Position numbers and translations under genes: made by a program. A model generated the notes under the pieces. The model was not told the origin of the DNA. It did no database searches and saw only the letters and a list, made by a program, of their open reading frames with translations. A stretch of 64,000 bases of DNA from Vibrio ishigakensis (GTDB lineage: Bacteria > Pseudomonadota > Gammaproteobacteria > Enterobacterales > Vibrionaceae): NCBI RefSeq assembly GCF_024347675.1, contig NZ_AP024881.1, positions 1,860,001 through 1,924,000 on the forward strand, given 5' to 3'. Position 1 is the first letter of the stretch, and every line of letters starts with the position of its first letter. Below are positions 40,935 through 53,567 of the stretch, piece after piece.

Positions 40935-41621
40935 ATGAGCACAGTTCTAATTACAGGTGCAAACCGAGGTATCGGCCTAGGTTTGACCAAACACTATCTT
41001 CGTATTGGTGCTCAAGTAACGGCCACCTATCGAAGTCCAGCGGATAGTGAAGAGCTACTTGCTCTGTGTAGTAACTATGACAACCTCAAGGTAAGGCAGC
41101 TCGAGATCACTGATTATGACGCTGTGCATCAGCTTTCTCATGAATTCGAACAGCTGGATATTTTGATAAACAACGCGGGTTATTACGGGCCTAAAGGCAC
41201 TAGCTTCGGTTTTACCGACGTTGAGGAGTGGAGAAAGGTGCTAGAGGTAAATACCATAGCGCCTTTAAAACTGGTCGAAGCCCTTTATTCAAAGATGAAG
41301 AAAAGCTCAGTCAGACAGGTTGCTTGCGTCTCTTCAAAGGTAGGTAGCATTACTGAGAACAGCTCAGGGGGCGGTTATATCTACCGATCTTCAAAGGCTG
41401 CCTTAAACTCTGTGGTAAAGAGTCTCCACAATGACCTAAATGAACAGGGCTTTACGGTACTTGCTCTTCATCCAGGATGGGTTCAAACCCGCATGGGCGG
41501 ACCGAACGCCCTTATTACTGTGAGTGAATCCGTGGCAGGGCTAGCAAAGGTTCTAGAAAACGTCACCGAAAAAGACTCCGGCGGTTTCTACAACTACGAC
41601 GGTCAGCCTTTACCCTGGTAG
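40935..41621 (+). CDS. SDR oxidoreductase (C-factor-like)
   Basis: This short-chain dehydrogenase of 228 residues has ITGANRGIGLGLTKHYL (residues 5-21), INNAGYYGP, a catalytic Ser in ACVSSKVGS, and YRSSKAALNS (Tyr about 152). It resembles the csgA/sniffer-like SDR group. AGGAGG lies just upstream of the ATG. The last 19 bases overlap the 3' end of the convergent topB. The substrate is not known. Confidence 0.85.
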   Translation: MSTVLITGANRGIGLGLTKHYLRIGAQVTATYRSPADSEELLALCSNYDNLKVRQLEITDYDAVHQLSHEFEQLDILINNAGYYGPKGTSFGFTDVEEWRKVLEVNTIAPLKLVEALYSKMKKSSVRQVACVSSKVGSITENSSGGGYIYRSSKAALNSVVKSLHNDLNEQGFTVLALHPGWVQTRMGGPNALITVSESVAGLAKVLENVTEKDSGGFYNYDGQPLPW

Positions 41622-43543
41622 TTTTTCTTGGCGCGAGTTGTGCGACCTTTCGCTCCCTTTTTACGGTAGGGCTTCTTCTCAACCTTAGGAAGGGAGCGCA
41701 GTGATTCAGGTACTGGACTCGATTTCACGCCATCAATCAAGCCATCAAGCTGACTCTCAAGCTGAGACATAAATGGGGCATAGGCTTGCCTTTTTTCACT
41801 CATGTCGTGTAGCTGTCTTTCCCAATGGGCAGTCATATCTGGGTAGGTCGCAATATCTGGAAGCGCATCCACCAGCCCTTTTCCTGCTTGAGTACTAAGC
41901 ACAGATTTGCCACTTCTTGAAAGCAGGCCTCGCTTAAATAAGGTATCCAATATACCCGCTCGAGTTGCCTCAGTGCCCAGCCCATCGGTATCTCGCAATA
42001 TCTTCTTCAGGCCATTGTCTTGCACAAATCTGGCGATCCCTGTCATTGCTTGCAACAAAGTTGCTTCAGTGAAATGTTTTGGCGGTTCGGTCTTCTTTGC
42101 GGTGATCTCTCCCTCTCGACACGTCAGTATTTGTCCTTTTTCAAGAGCAGGTACAAATGGGACATCAGACTCCTTTTTAGAGGACCTAACCAATACTCTC
42201 CAACCCGGTTTTAAAAGCTCACGACCAGAGGCGACAAACTTGCCTCCCTCTATCTCAAACTCGAGTTTAGATTCTGCATATTCAGCTGCAGGATAAAACT
42301 GCATCAGGTACTGAGTAGCAATGAGCTGATAAACCTTAGCTTCATTAGCAGAAAGAGAAGCTGAGCCTTTGGCTGTAGGAATAATGGCGTGGTGAGCTTC
42401 TACCTTACTATCGTTCCAAGCACGGCTCTTGAGACTAAGGTTAGCCTCGCTGACCGCTTTAGAAAGATCCGAAGCTAGGCCCTGAATAGCCCTAGTAACC
42501 GAAGCCGCTTCTTTGAAATGGTCGTTAGGAAGGTAGCGACAATCCGAACGCGGATAGGTGATTACCTTGTGCTTTTCGTACAAGGCCTGACAGATATCCA
42601 ACACCATCTGCGCACTCATATTAAAGCGCTTTGACGCATCTATCTGCAGAGCACTTAGTGAATAAGGAAGCGGCGCACTCTGTTTGGTTTGCTTCTGCTG
42701 AGAATCTACAACCTTGGCAGGTTTATCTTTAATGCGATTCGCCACATTCTCAGCTAGGGCTAAACTCAAAACCCGACCATCTTCATCAAGCCACTTTTCA
42801 CACGCTTCACTTGGTACCCAGCGCGCTTTAATATCTTGCTCAGGACTGCCATAGGGAATAAGTGCATCTAGGGTAAAGAAATCTCTCGGCACAAAGGCTT
42901 CAATCTCTCTATCACGCCTTACTACTAAGCCCAGCACAGGCGTTTGCACACGACCCACTGACAGTACGCCATTGTATCCGGCCTGTTTGCCAAGCAAGGT
43001 ATAAGCGCGGGACATATTCATGCCATAAAGCCAATCGGCTCTGGAGCGCGCTAAGGCAGAGACGGACAAAGGGATAAAACTGGAGTTAGATTGCATCTGG
43101 CCAAGAGCGCGCCTAACCGCAGATAAGTTTAAGTCACTGATCAGCAAGCGTTGCATAGATTGCTTTTCGCTATTGGCTACCTTGCAATAATCAATCACCT
43201 CATCCACTAAGAGTTGCCCCTCTCGGTCTGGGTCTCCAGCATGAATTAATTGCTTGTGTTTTTTGACCAGTTTCTTAACAACGGTAAGCTGTTTTGAGGC
43301 GGTTTTGCGCGGCTTGAGCTTCCATGTCTGCGGCACGATAGGGAGGTGGTCCATAGACCAACTCTTGTAGCGCTCATCGTACTCTTCTGGCATGACCTGC
43401 TCTAACAGGTGACCGATACACCAGGTGACAACATCTCCATTCCCGCACTCAATAAACCCTTGTTGGTTCTTGTGCGGTTTTGGAAGTGCAGAAGCGATTG
43501 CTCGCCCAAGGCTAGGTTTTTCGGCAATGAAGAGTCGAGACAT
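41603..43543 (-). CDS. topB: DNA topoisomerase III
   Basis: TopB is a type IA topoisomerase of 646 residues that decatenates DNA and acts with RecQ. The N-terminal Toprim domain begins MSRLFIAEKPSLGRAIASAL with HAGDPDREGQLLVDEV, and GRVQTPVLGLVVRRDREIE follows. The catalytic tyrosine is in VITYPRSDCRYLP (about residue 330). The C-terminal tail is basic (KKPYRKKGAKGRTTRAKKN). It is monocistronic and converges on the SDR gene. Confidence 0.96.
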   Translation of the reverse strand: MSRLFIAEKPSLGRAIASALPKPHKNQQGFIECGNGDVVTWCIGHLLEQVMPEEYDERYKSWSMDHLPIVPQTWKLKPRKTASKQLTVVKKLVKKHKQLIHAGDPDREGQLLVDEVIDYCKVANSEKQSMQRLLISDLNLSAVRRALGQMQSNSSFIPLSVSALARSRADWLYGMNMSRAYTLLGKQAGYNGVLSVGRVQTPVLGLVVRRDREIEAFVPRDFFTLDALIPYGSPEQDIKARWVPSEACEKWLDEDGRVLSLALAENVANRIKDKPAKVVDSQQKQTKQSAPLPYSLSALQIDASKRFNMSAQMVLDICQALYEKHKVITYPRSDCRYLPNDHFKEAASVTRAIQGLASDLSKAVSEANLSLKSRAWNDSKVEAHHAIIPTAKGSASLSANEAKVYQLIATQYLMQFYPAAEYAESKLEFEIEGGKFVASGRELLKPGWRVLVRSSKKESDVPFVPALEKGQILTCREGEITAKKTEPPKHFTEATLLQAMTGIARFVQDNGLKKILRDTDGLGTEATRAGILDTLFKRGLLSRSGKSVLSTQAGKGLVDALPDIATYPDMTAHWERQLHDMSEKRQAYAPFMSQLESQLDGLIDGVKSSPVPESLRSLPKVEKKPYRKKGAKGRTTRAKKNYQGKG

Positions 43544-43589
43544 ACAAACAAAAATGGATACTGTTATTTTATCCAGTATCCATCATTAG

Positions 43590-44138
43590 TTAGAGATATT
43601 CAACGAACTTTGAGATATCGCGCTCTGGAGTTTTTGCTGGAACGCATTCTGGAGTGCCTAAATAAAGAAAGCCGACGATCTTGTCATTGCCCTCAAGGCC
43701 AAAGGCTTGTTCAACATTTTCATCAAACATCCAAGTTCCTGAACGCCAAAATCCCTGAAAGCCTTGCGCCATCGCCGCCATCTGCATGCCTTGAACGGCA
43801 CACCCTGCAGACAAATATTGTTCAAATTCAGGCACTTTCGGATGTGGCCTTGTCTTTGCAATAACCGTGATCACCATAGGCGCTCGAAATGGGGCGTTCG
43901 AAAGCTTTTCAACAACTGCTGACTCCGCACCCGACGTTTTTGCGGCATCGACCAAGATGTTTGCCAGTTTTTGCAGCCCTTCACCTTCGCTTATCACAAA
44001 TCGCCATGGAGTGAGACCAGCATGGTCTGGGGCTCTCATACCCGCTTTGATGATATTTTCCAGAATCTCACCGCTTGGTGCAGGTGCGGTGAGTTTCGCA
44101 ATAGAGCGACGATTTAACAGCAGATCGAGGGCGTCCAT
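43590..44138 (-). CDS. YdjA-type nitroreductase
   Basis: This FMN-dependent nitroreductase-family protein has 182 residues: N-terminal LLLNRRSIAKLTAPAPSGE with the flavin-binding RRS motif, GMRAPDHAGLTPWRFVISEG, MAAMAQGFQGFWRSG and the closing DKIVGFLYLGTP. It resembles E. coli YdjA, the minimal-length member of the family. The natural substrate is unknown. It lies between fadH and topB on the same strand but with gaps that suggest separate transcription. Confidence 0.85.
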   Translation of the reverse strand: MDALDLLLNRRSIAKLTAPAPSGEILENIIKAGMRAPDHAGLTPWRFVISEGEGLQKLANILVDAAKTSGAESAVVEKLSNAPFRAPMVITVIAKTRPHPKVPEFEQYLSAGCAVQGMQMAAMAQGFQGFWRSGTWMFDENVEQAFGLEGNDKIVGFLYLGTPECVPAKTPERDISKFVEYL

Positions 44139-44212
44139 TTACAGTCCTTTGAATTATTTGATGTTTTACCCTTCGATTCTACATGCAAATAGTTCTCAAG
44201 TAACCCTTATCG

Positions 44213-46276
<2,064 letters not shown>

Positions 46277-46505
46277 TTAAATTTTACATTTCTGCAACAG
46301 AGGCCATGCACTTATCTACTTGATACGGAGTTGAGTAAATTTCGTAACTAAAAGAGTCAGGTGCTTGAGGTGAAGTGTGTATAGACCTATGATTTTATTG
46401 AACTCTTTAATGGAACCTAAGTCTCTATACCTTGGTGACCTTAGAGTTGTCATATAACATCCACCCTCTTTTATTGAGCTTGGAAAGGATCAAGACGGGT
46501 AAACT

Positions 46506-48362
46506 ATGAAAAAAGTATTTCGCTTCATCGGCAAAATATTCAAGGGCATATGGAAGATCATCACATTCATCCGTCTCGCTCTCACCAATTTGCTATTTTT
46601 TGCAGCCCTAGCCATCGTGTATTTCAGCTTTACTGGAATGGACACTAAGGCCCCAGAACCAGAGCAGAAAGATCCGGAAGCATTAGTGTTGAATCTGTCT
46701 GGTCCCATTGTCGAACAACGCAGTTTCGTCAATCCGATGGACTCGCTTACCGAATCACTACTGGGTCAAGACAGACCCCGTGAAAATGTTCTCTTCGATA
46801 TTGTTGAGACGGTTCGCCATGCAGGCCAAGACGACAACATTTCAGGCTTAGTACTTAGCCTGAAGAAGATGCCAGAAACCAACCTCACCAAGCTGAGATA
46901 TATTGCTAAAGCGATCAATGAATTTAAGGCATCCGGAAAGCCTGTTATTGCCGTGGGTGACTTCTATAACCAGAGCCAGTACTACCTAGCCAGCTACGCA
47001 GACAAGGTTTACCTCGCTCCAGATGGTGGCGTCTTGCTTCGCGGTTACAGTTCTTACTCGTTGTACTACAAGACCCTTCTAGAAAATCTAGATGTAAACA
47101 CCCATGTGTTTAAGGTTGGTACCTATAAGTCAGCCGTTGAACCCTTTACACGCAACGATATGTCGGCTCCAGCTAAAGAGGCGGCGACCGTATGGTTGAA
47201 GCAGCTATGGGGTGCTTATGTAAATGATGTGGCGCAAAACCGCGGCATTGAAAGTTCGGTTCTAAATCCGAGTGCGGATTCCTTTATCCGAGACTTCAAG
47301 AAGGCGGATGGCAACCTAGCGCAACTTGCGATGCAATCGGGCCTTGTGGATGAACTAGCAAACCGCCAGCAAGTGCGTAAATCGCTTATTGAGCAGTTTG
47401 GTGGGAATGATAAAGATGGTTTTAACTCAGTCAGTTATTACCGCTATCGTGCAGATATGAACCCTGAGCCGAATACAGCCAAAGACGAGATTGCTGTGGT
47501 GGTTGCTAGTGGTGCCATTATGGATGGACAGCAACAGCGCAACTCTGTTGGTGGCGACACAACCGCCGCGCTCATCCGCAAAGCCCGTCAGGATAAAGAT
47601 ATCAAGGCCTTGGTGCTTCGTGTTGATAGCCCGGGTGGTAGTGCCTTCGCCTCAGAGGTAATTCGTGATGAGCTCGTGGCATTTAAAGAGACTGGTAGAC
47701 CTGTGGTCGTTTCTATGTCTAGCCTCGCGGCTTCTGGTGGTTACTGGATTTCTGTGTCAGCAGACGAAATCTTCGCCCAGCCAACCACCCTCACCGGCTC
47801 TATTGGTATCTTTAGCGTTATCACTACCTTTGAGAAAGGCTTTAACAAGTACGGCATCTATGCGGATGGTATAGGCACTTCGCCATTCTCAGGTGTGGGT
47901 GCGGTAACGGGTCTCAACGATGTCACCAAGCAAGCGATGCAGCTCGGCATCGAAAACGGTTATCGCCGCTTCACCAACCTGGTAGCAGACAATCGCGATC
48001 TAGGTGCAGATCAAGTAGAGAGGATCGCAGAAGGTCGAGTTTGGACTGGCCAAGATGCAGTTGAGCGAGGCCTAGTAGACACAATAGGTGACTTCGATGA
48101 TGCCATTGCTCGCGCGGCAGAGCTTGCCAGCATAGAAGAGTACAAGCTGAACTGGCTTGAGAAATCGCTCACTCCAGCTCAGAAGTTTATTCGTGATCTA
48201 GGCAAACGTGTCATGGTCAGCGCTGGCTTGGATATACAGAGCATTATCCCAGAGCCATTAGTACCAGTAGCAACTCAGATGCAGCAAGACCTTAGCTTGA
48301 TGCAGCAGTTTAACGACCCTAACGGTTACTACACTCTCTGCCTACCCTGTCAGGTACAGTAA
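46506..48362 (+). CDS. sppA: Signal peptide peptidase SppA (long form)
   Basis: SppA (618 residues, the E. coli length) digests cleaved signal peptides in the inner membrane. It has an N-terminal membrane segment (about 25-45) and two tandem S49 domains. The lysine of the dyad is in VGTYKSAVEPF (first domain, about 215) and the serine in SSLAASGGYWIS (second domain, about 410). The 244 bases upstream (46262-46505) hold the fadH promoter at one end and an AT-rich leader; AAAGGA precedes the ATG. A strong terminator follows. Confidence 0.95.
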   Translation: MKKVFRFIGKIFKGIWKIITFIRLALTNLLFFAALAIVYFSFTGMDTKAPEPEQKDPEALVLNLSGPIVEQRSFVNPMDSLTESLLGQDRPRENVLFDIVETVRHAGQDDNISGLVLSLKKMPETNLTKLRYIAKAINEFKASGKPVIAVGDFYNQSQYYLASYADKVYLAPDGGVLLRGYSSYSLYYKTLLENLDVNTHVFKVGTYKSAVEPFTRNDMSAPAKEAATVWLKQLWGAYVNDVAQNRGIESSVLNPSADSFIRDFKKADGNLAQLAMQSGLVDELANRQQVRKSLIEQFGGNDKDGFNSVSYYRYRADMNPEPNTAKDEIAVVVASGAIMDGQQQRNSVGGDTTAALIRKARQDKDIKALVLRVDSPGGSAFASEVIRDELVAFKETGRPVVVSMSSLAASGGYWISVSADEIFAQPTTLTGSIGIFSVITTFEKGFNKYGIYADGIGTSPFSGVGAVTGLNDVTKQAMQLGIENGYRRFTNLVADNRDLGADQVERIAEGRVWTGQDAVERGLVDTIGDFDDAIARAAELASIEEYKLNWLEKSLTPAQKFIRDLGKRVMVSAGLDIQSIIPEPLVPVATQMQQDLSLMQQFNDPNGYYTLCLPCQVQ

Positions 48363-48371
48363 GCCGACAAT

Positions 48372-48403
48372 AAAAAACACGCCAATCTGTGGCGTGTTTT
48401 TTT
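48372..48403. terminator. Bidirectional terminator after sppA
   Basis: AAAAAACACGCCA (48372-48384) and TGGCGTGTTTTTT (48390-48402) form a perfect 13-bp stem with a 5-base loop. The A and T sides make it work for both sppA and the convergent outer-membrane gene. Confidence 0.9.
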
Positions 48404-48413
48404 ATGCTTAACG

Positions 48414-49241
48414 CTAAAAGTCGTACAGGAGTGACAACATAGGTCCGTGAAACTGATAATTCACATCCACATCTCGACTGTTGCTGACGTAATCCAAGTC
48501 GATTTGGAAGTAGCTGTAAGAGGCTTTTACGGACAAATCGTCCAATAGCGAATAACTGACGCCCGCACCCAGCTCATACAAAAAGCCAGAAAATTCATCG
48601 AAGCTAATGTAGAAGGCTTGCGCTTTAGCATCTAACAGCCAATCTGGTCCCAATATGTATTCCATGCCCAGACCAAGATTGGGCAGAGGCGCAGTCAGAT
48701 CACTGAAGATGTTTCTATCGATCGATGCATTGCCATTGACGGCATCGGTCTCTAGGCGCAGCTCCCCTTCTAGCTCAAGGTTTAAATCAATCACATGCAA
48801 ACCTAGCATCAGCTCAGACGAAAACTGGTCTGCCTTATAAAAGCGATATTGGTAGTTGAACTGATAGATATCGAAATCCAGAGAAGTCGCTATATCTGCG
48901 CCGACTTGGGCTACATAGGTCTGTCCGCCGGTAGTTATTTCAAACGCTTCGGTTATCAAAGAAAGACTGGAATCACGATGTAATCGACGCCAGTCAAAGT
49001 AGATCGCATGGCGGTCATTAAACGCATAAGATAGGTTGAAATAAGGTAGCGTCGTTTTCTCTTCTAATAGCAGATCAGACTCAAAGTCTACCTCTCTTGA
49101 ACCACTGCCATTTGGTGAGGATGTGGACCAGTCAGTGTCAGAAAACGCATAAAACGCCCCTATTTCGACAGTCCACTGGCCGCCAATTGCCATGGGGCTA
49201 ATCAGCAGTGCAGACAAACTCAAACGTTGGATAAAATTCAA
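48414..49241 (-). CDS. Outer-membrane beta-barrel protein, unknown function
   Basis: This protein of 275 residues starts at a TTG (49241) with GGAGCG upstream. It has a signal peptide (about 1-20, ending near AIGG) and alternating hydrophobic and polar strands with many aromatic residues throughout, for example YFNLSYAFNDRHAIYFDWRR and ASYSYFQIDLDY. It ends in Phe, the usual signal for outer-membrane barrel insertion. The pattern suggests an 8-12 strand barrel. No family beyond this is recognised. It lies alone between sppA and ansA. Confidence 0.7.
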   Translation of the reverse strand: MNFIQRLSLSALLISPMAIGGQWTVEIGAFYAFSDTDWSTSSPNGSGSREVDFESDLLLEEKTTLPYFNLSYAFNDRHAIYFDWRRLHRDSSLSLITEAFEITTGGQTYVAQVGADIATSLDFDIYQFNYQYRFYKADQFSSELMLGLHVIDLNLELEGELRLETDAVNGNASIDRNIFSDLTAPLPNLGLGMEYILGPDWLLDAKAQAFYISFDEFSGFLYELGAGVSYSLLDDLSVKASYSYFQIDLDYVSNSRDVDVNYQFHGPMLSLLYDF

Positions 49242-49420
49242 AGCACGCTCCAGGTGATCTCTGAGCCTAGGTTCAAAGCAAGGCTACTTGGAAAAGTTCA
49301 CATCAACGGCGTTAACACTACCAAGTTTCGGTGCTCACACTTCTCTAGCTCGCTAGGGTTACTTGAATTACGAATTTAGTTATACTTCGGCTCAACACCT
49401 CACTAGTAAATTAACCTTTT

Positions 49421-50449
49421 ATGTCAGCCTCCCAATCTCAACGTAAACACATCTACATCGCCTACACGGGCGGCACTATCGGAATGCAAAAGTCGGAGAA
49501 CGGCTATGTACCTGTGGCAGGTTTCATGGAATCTCAGCTAGCGGCTATGCCTGAATTCAACCGCCCAGAAATGCCAGAGTATACAATCCATGAGTACGCC
49601 CCACTGATTGACTCTTCCGATATGTCACCGGCGGACTGGCAACAGATTGCTGACGACATCAAGGCCAACTACGACAAATACGACGGTTTCGTGATCTTGC
49701 ATGGCACCGACACCATGGCGTACACCGCGTCTGCTCTTTCGTTTATGTTTGAGAACCTAGGCAAGCCAGTAATTGTGACAGGCTCACAGATCCCATTGGC
49801 AGAGCTTCGCTCAGACGGCCAAGCGAATCTTCTTAATGCACTGCACATTGCCGCTAACTACCCTATCAATGAAGTAACCTTGTTCTTCAATAATCAGTTA
49901 ATGCGTGGCAACCGTAGCACTAAATCACACGCGGATGGTTTCTCGGCATTTACCTCTCCAAACCTGTCGCCACTTCTAGAAGCGGGTATCAACATCCAGG
50001 TAAGTCCGAATGCTGAGGTAGACAAAAAGCCAGATGGCGAGTTCAAGGTGCACCCGATCACACCTCAACCAATCGGTGTGATTACCATGTACCCTGGTAT
50101 CTCTCACGAGGTGATCCGGAACACATTGCGCCAGCCGGTTAATGCCATGATCCTGCTGACCTTTGGCGTAGGCAATGCACCACAAAATCCAGAGCTGCTT
50201 GCGCACCTTAAAGAGGCTTCTGAGCGAGGCGTGATTGTGGTAAACCTAACCCAATGCCTTGCAGGTAAGGTGAACATGGGTGGCTACGCGACTGGGTGTG
50301 CTCTGGCTGATGCTGGAGTTATTAGCGGTTACGATATGACGCACGAGGCGGCGCTCGCTAAGTTGCATTACCTTCTTAGCAAAGGACTTAGCTACGAAGA
50401 GATAAAGCAAGAGATGCAAAAGATCCTGCGTGGCGAAATGAGCCACTAA
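49421..50449 (+). CDS. ansA: Cytoplasmic L-asparaginase I
   Basis: AnsA hydrolyses asparagine to aspartate and ammonia. The 342-residue protein has the two catalytic threonine motifs: IYIAYTGGTIGM (about residues 11-22) and GFVILHGTDTMAYTASALSF (about 86-105). There is no signal peptide, which fits the cytoplasmic low-affinity type I enzyme rather than periplasmic type II. It is followed by a strong terminator and converges on yeaC. Confidence 0.94.
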   Translation: MSASQSQRKHIYIAYTGGTIGMQKSENGYVPVAGFMESQLAAMPEFNRPEMPEYTIHEYAPLIDSSDMSPADWQQIADDIKANYDKYDGFVILHGTDTMAYTASALSFMFENLGKPVIVTGSQIPLAELRSDGQANLLNALHIAANYPINEVTLFFNNQLMRGNRSTKSHADGFSAFTSPNLSPLLEAGINIQVSPNAEVDKKPDGEFKVHPITPQPIGVITMYPGISHEVIRNTLRQPVNAMILLTFGVGNAPQNPELLAHLKEASERGVIVVNLTQCLAGKVNMGGYATGCALADAGVISGYDMTHEAALAKLHYLLSKGLSYEEIKQEMQKILRGEMSH

Positions 50450-50451
50450 AG

Positions 50452-50479
50452 AAAATGGGGCTAAGCAGCCCCATTTTTT
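50452..50479. terminator. Bidirectional terminator between ansA and yeaC
   Basis: AAAATGGGGCT (50452-50462) and AGCCCCATTTT (50467-50477) form a perfect 11-bp stem with an AAGC loop and a following T run. Confidence 0.9.
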
Positions 50480-50756
50480 ATACCTTAACTTTAGTGATAG
50501 GCGTTTCTACAAACTGCCTCTTTAGCTCAGACTTAGATTTGAAGGCAATCTCTCCCTCTTTATCGATAGTCATGTGCTGGGCATCCGAGTTATGTTTACT
50601 CTGATACAGCATCACTGCTTGCTGGCAATGGGCGCGCTGCGCTTCGTTTAGTTCGGCACCTTCTGGCCAACGACCCGTTTCAACCGCATACAATAATCTA
50701 TCATACGCTTCAGGGGTGATGGCGTTGACCATCTCTTCTAGGCTAGGTCTACTCAT
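50478..50756 (-). CDS. yeaC: YeaC-family protein (DUF1315)
   Basis: This is a small soluble protein of 92 residues: SLEEMVNAITPEAYDRLLYAVETGRWPEGAEL then AHCQQAVMLYQSKH (key conserved Tyr, Gly-Arg-Trp-Pro). The family occurs across gammaproteobacteria, next to msrB and gapA as here, but has no known function. It lies 47 bases after msrB on the same strand and is probably cotranscribed with it. Confidence 0.85.
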   Translation of the reverse strand: MSRPSLEEMVNAITPEAYDRLLYAVETGRWPEGAELNEAQRAHCQQAVMLYQSKHNSDAQHMTIDKEGEIAFKSKSELKRQFVETPITKVKV

Positions 50757-50803
50757 GTTTGGTTACTTCCTTGAATGCCTTGTAATAAAATAACGTAACA
50801 CTT

Positions 50804-51214
50804 TTAGCCCTGCTTGGTGCCTTGTTCGTTATTAAAAATTAGGGATATGGAGTTTACGCAGTAGCGCTCTCCGGTACTTTGCGGCCCATCTGGAAACACA
50901 TGACCGAGATGACTGTCACAGTTTGCACATCTGATCTCAATACGGTGCATTCCATGGGAATGATCTTCTAGGTATCGAATCGACTCTTTATCGGCCGGCG
51001 CATCGAAGCTCGGCCAGCCACAACCAGAGTCGTACTTGTTTTCAGATTTGAACAACAAGGACTGACAGCAGGTGCAAAGATAATCACCTGTTTCTCTATT
51101 ATGTAGTAGCTTACCGCTAAACGGGGCCTCTGTGCCCTGCTCTCGGCATACGTGGAATTGGTCGGCAGTCAGTTCGTTCTGCCACTCAGACTGGGATTTT
51201 TCTATCTTGCTCAT
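50804..51214 (-). CDS. msrB: Peptide methionine-(R)-S-oxide reductase MsrB
   Basis: MsrB repairs the R epimer of oxidised methionine. In 136 residues it has the two zinc knuckles (CTCC and CANC), [14 protein letters not shown] and the catalytic Cys in [12 protein letters not shown] chose the ATG at 51214 by family alignment; an ATG at 51241 adds nine residues, and neither has a clear ribosome binding site. It is divergent from gapA, the same neighbourhood as in E. coli (yeaC-msrB / gapA-yeaD). Confidence 0.92.
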   Translation of the reverse strand: MSKIEKSQSEWQNELTADQFHVCREQGTEAPFSGKLLHNRETGDYLCTCCQSLLFKSENKYDSGCGWPSFDAPADKESIRYLEDHSHGMHRIEIRCANCDSHLGHVFPDGPQSTGERYCVNSISLIFNNEQGTKQG

Positions 51215-51431
51215 GATGGTTTTATTACAGCAATCTGTCATTGAGGATTTTGTACTTGCCTAGTGAAAGGTTGTAGCACATACTTTGTTCCACTTATGTG
51301 AATGTGCTAAAAGTTTGCGAAATAAATTATGAAAATTTGTTACGTAAATTTGAATAGGTGAATAAATCACCAATCACATGCATATAATTCAACCGCTTGA
51401 TTTTACTAGGTGTTAAAGAACACTGTTTTTT

Positions 51432-51460
51432 TTGACTTTAAACAAATTAAACACGATTAT
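51432..51460 (+). promoter_or_regulatory. Probable gapA promoter
   Basis: TTGACT (51432-51437) and GATTAT (51455-51460) are spaced by 17 bases in the AT-rich 298-base gap upstream of gapA, leaving a leader of about 70 bases. Other, activator-dependent promoters may exist in the same gap; none is clear. Confidence 0.45.
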
Positions 51461-51512
51461 CTATTGCGGTTGAAAACTGAGTTTTGTAATTTTACTACCA
51501 GTTTATCTTTAA

Positions 51513-52535
<1,023 letters not shown>

Positions 52536-52570
52536 TTTCTTAGGATGCGCAATTAGCGTATGAATTTTGA

Positions 52571-52599
52571 AAAGGCGGCTCTCGAGTCGCCTTTTTTGT
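52571..52599 (+). terminator. Terminator after gapA
   Basis: AAAGGCG (52571-52577) pairs with CGCCTTT (52588-52594); the interior GCTC/GAGT bases extend the stem. A T run follows. The yeaD ribosome binding site lies just past it. Confidence 0.8.
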
Positions 52600-52619
52600 T
52601 TTTATATCGAGGTAAAACA

Positions 52620-53507
52620 ATGGATTATTATCAATTACCTACCCTAACTGCCCTCTCAGACTGCGTCACCACAGCCCAAAAAGATAACGTCAAAATCATC
52701 CGCGTCATGCATCCAAAAGCAAAGTGCGCGGTTTCTTTGTTTGGCGGTCATCTGCTTTCCTATATTCCAGAGGGCAAACCAGAAACTATCTGGATGAGCG
52801 CAGAAGCAAAATACGACGGTGCCACAGCCCTTCGTGGTGGTATCCCAGTTTGCTGGCCTTGGTTTGCACGCATGGCAACCCCAGCACACGGTTTCTGCCG
52901 TACTAGCAATGAATGGAAATTGGTTGAGCACAGAGAGAACGATGAAGGTGTGATGCTTCGTCTAGGCCTAACCGATAGCGAAGAGACATTCGCAATCTGG
53001 CCGCACAAGTTTGAGCTTTTCCTAGATATTCAAATTGGTGATGAGCTTACGGTTTCTCTGACCATGCACAATACAGACGAAGCCCCTTGGAAGTTCTCAG
53101 GAGCACTTCACACCTACCTTAATATTTCAGACATCACCAAGGTCGAAACCCGTGGTATGGGCGGTGAGTACATCGACAGCTTAAACAATGGCGCACTGAC
53201 GCAAGGTGGCGATACGCTAGTGTTAACCGACACCATAGACCGAATCTACACTAAGCCGGAAGCAAGCATTGAGCTCTCTGATACAGGTTTCGAGCGTCGC
53301 ATTCAGGTTAGTAATGACGGTGCAAACTCAGCCGTTCTTTGGAATCCTTGGGCACAAGGCGCAGAATCTATGGGCGACATGCAAAACGATGGCTTTAAGA
53401 CCATGCTTTGCATTGAGGCATGTCAGTGGGCAAAAGACCTAGAATCAGGCACTGAGCTTGCTCCAGGCGAGAGCCACACCCTATCAACTAAGATCGTTTC
53501 CATCTAG
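52620..53507 (+). CDS. yeaD: D-hexose-6-phosphate mutarotase (YeaD)
   Basis: This 295-residue aldose-1-epimerase-like enzyme interconverts glucose-6-phosphate anomers. Family motifs include SLFGGHLLSYIP, ALRGGIPVCWPWFA and AHGFCRTSNEWKL with its catalytic His; the later acid is in LNISDITKVETRG. The ATG at 52620 has GAGGT upstream; a start at 52560 would lie inside the gapA terminator. It follows gapA, as in E. coli, probably with some readthrough. Confidence 0.92.
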   Translation: MDYYQLPTLTALSDCVTTAQKDNVKIIRVMHPKAKCAVSLFGGHLLSYIPEGKPETIWMSAEAKYDGATALRGGIPVCWPWFARMATPAHGFCRTSNEWKLVEHRENDEGVMLRLGLTDSEETFAIWPHKFELFLDIQIGDELTVSLTMHNTDEAPWKFSGALHTYLNISDITKVETRGMGGEYIDSLNNGALTQGGDTLVLTDTIDRIYTKPEASIELSDTGFERRIQVSNDGANSAVLWNPWAQGAESMGDMQNDGFKTMLCIEACQWAKDLESGTELAPGESHTLSTKIVSI

Positions 53508-53567
53508 TTGATCCATAGGCAGAGCAAACTCGTCTAAACTTTTGTTTTTAGTCGGATTGTTCTGCTT

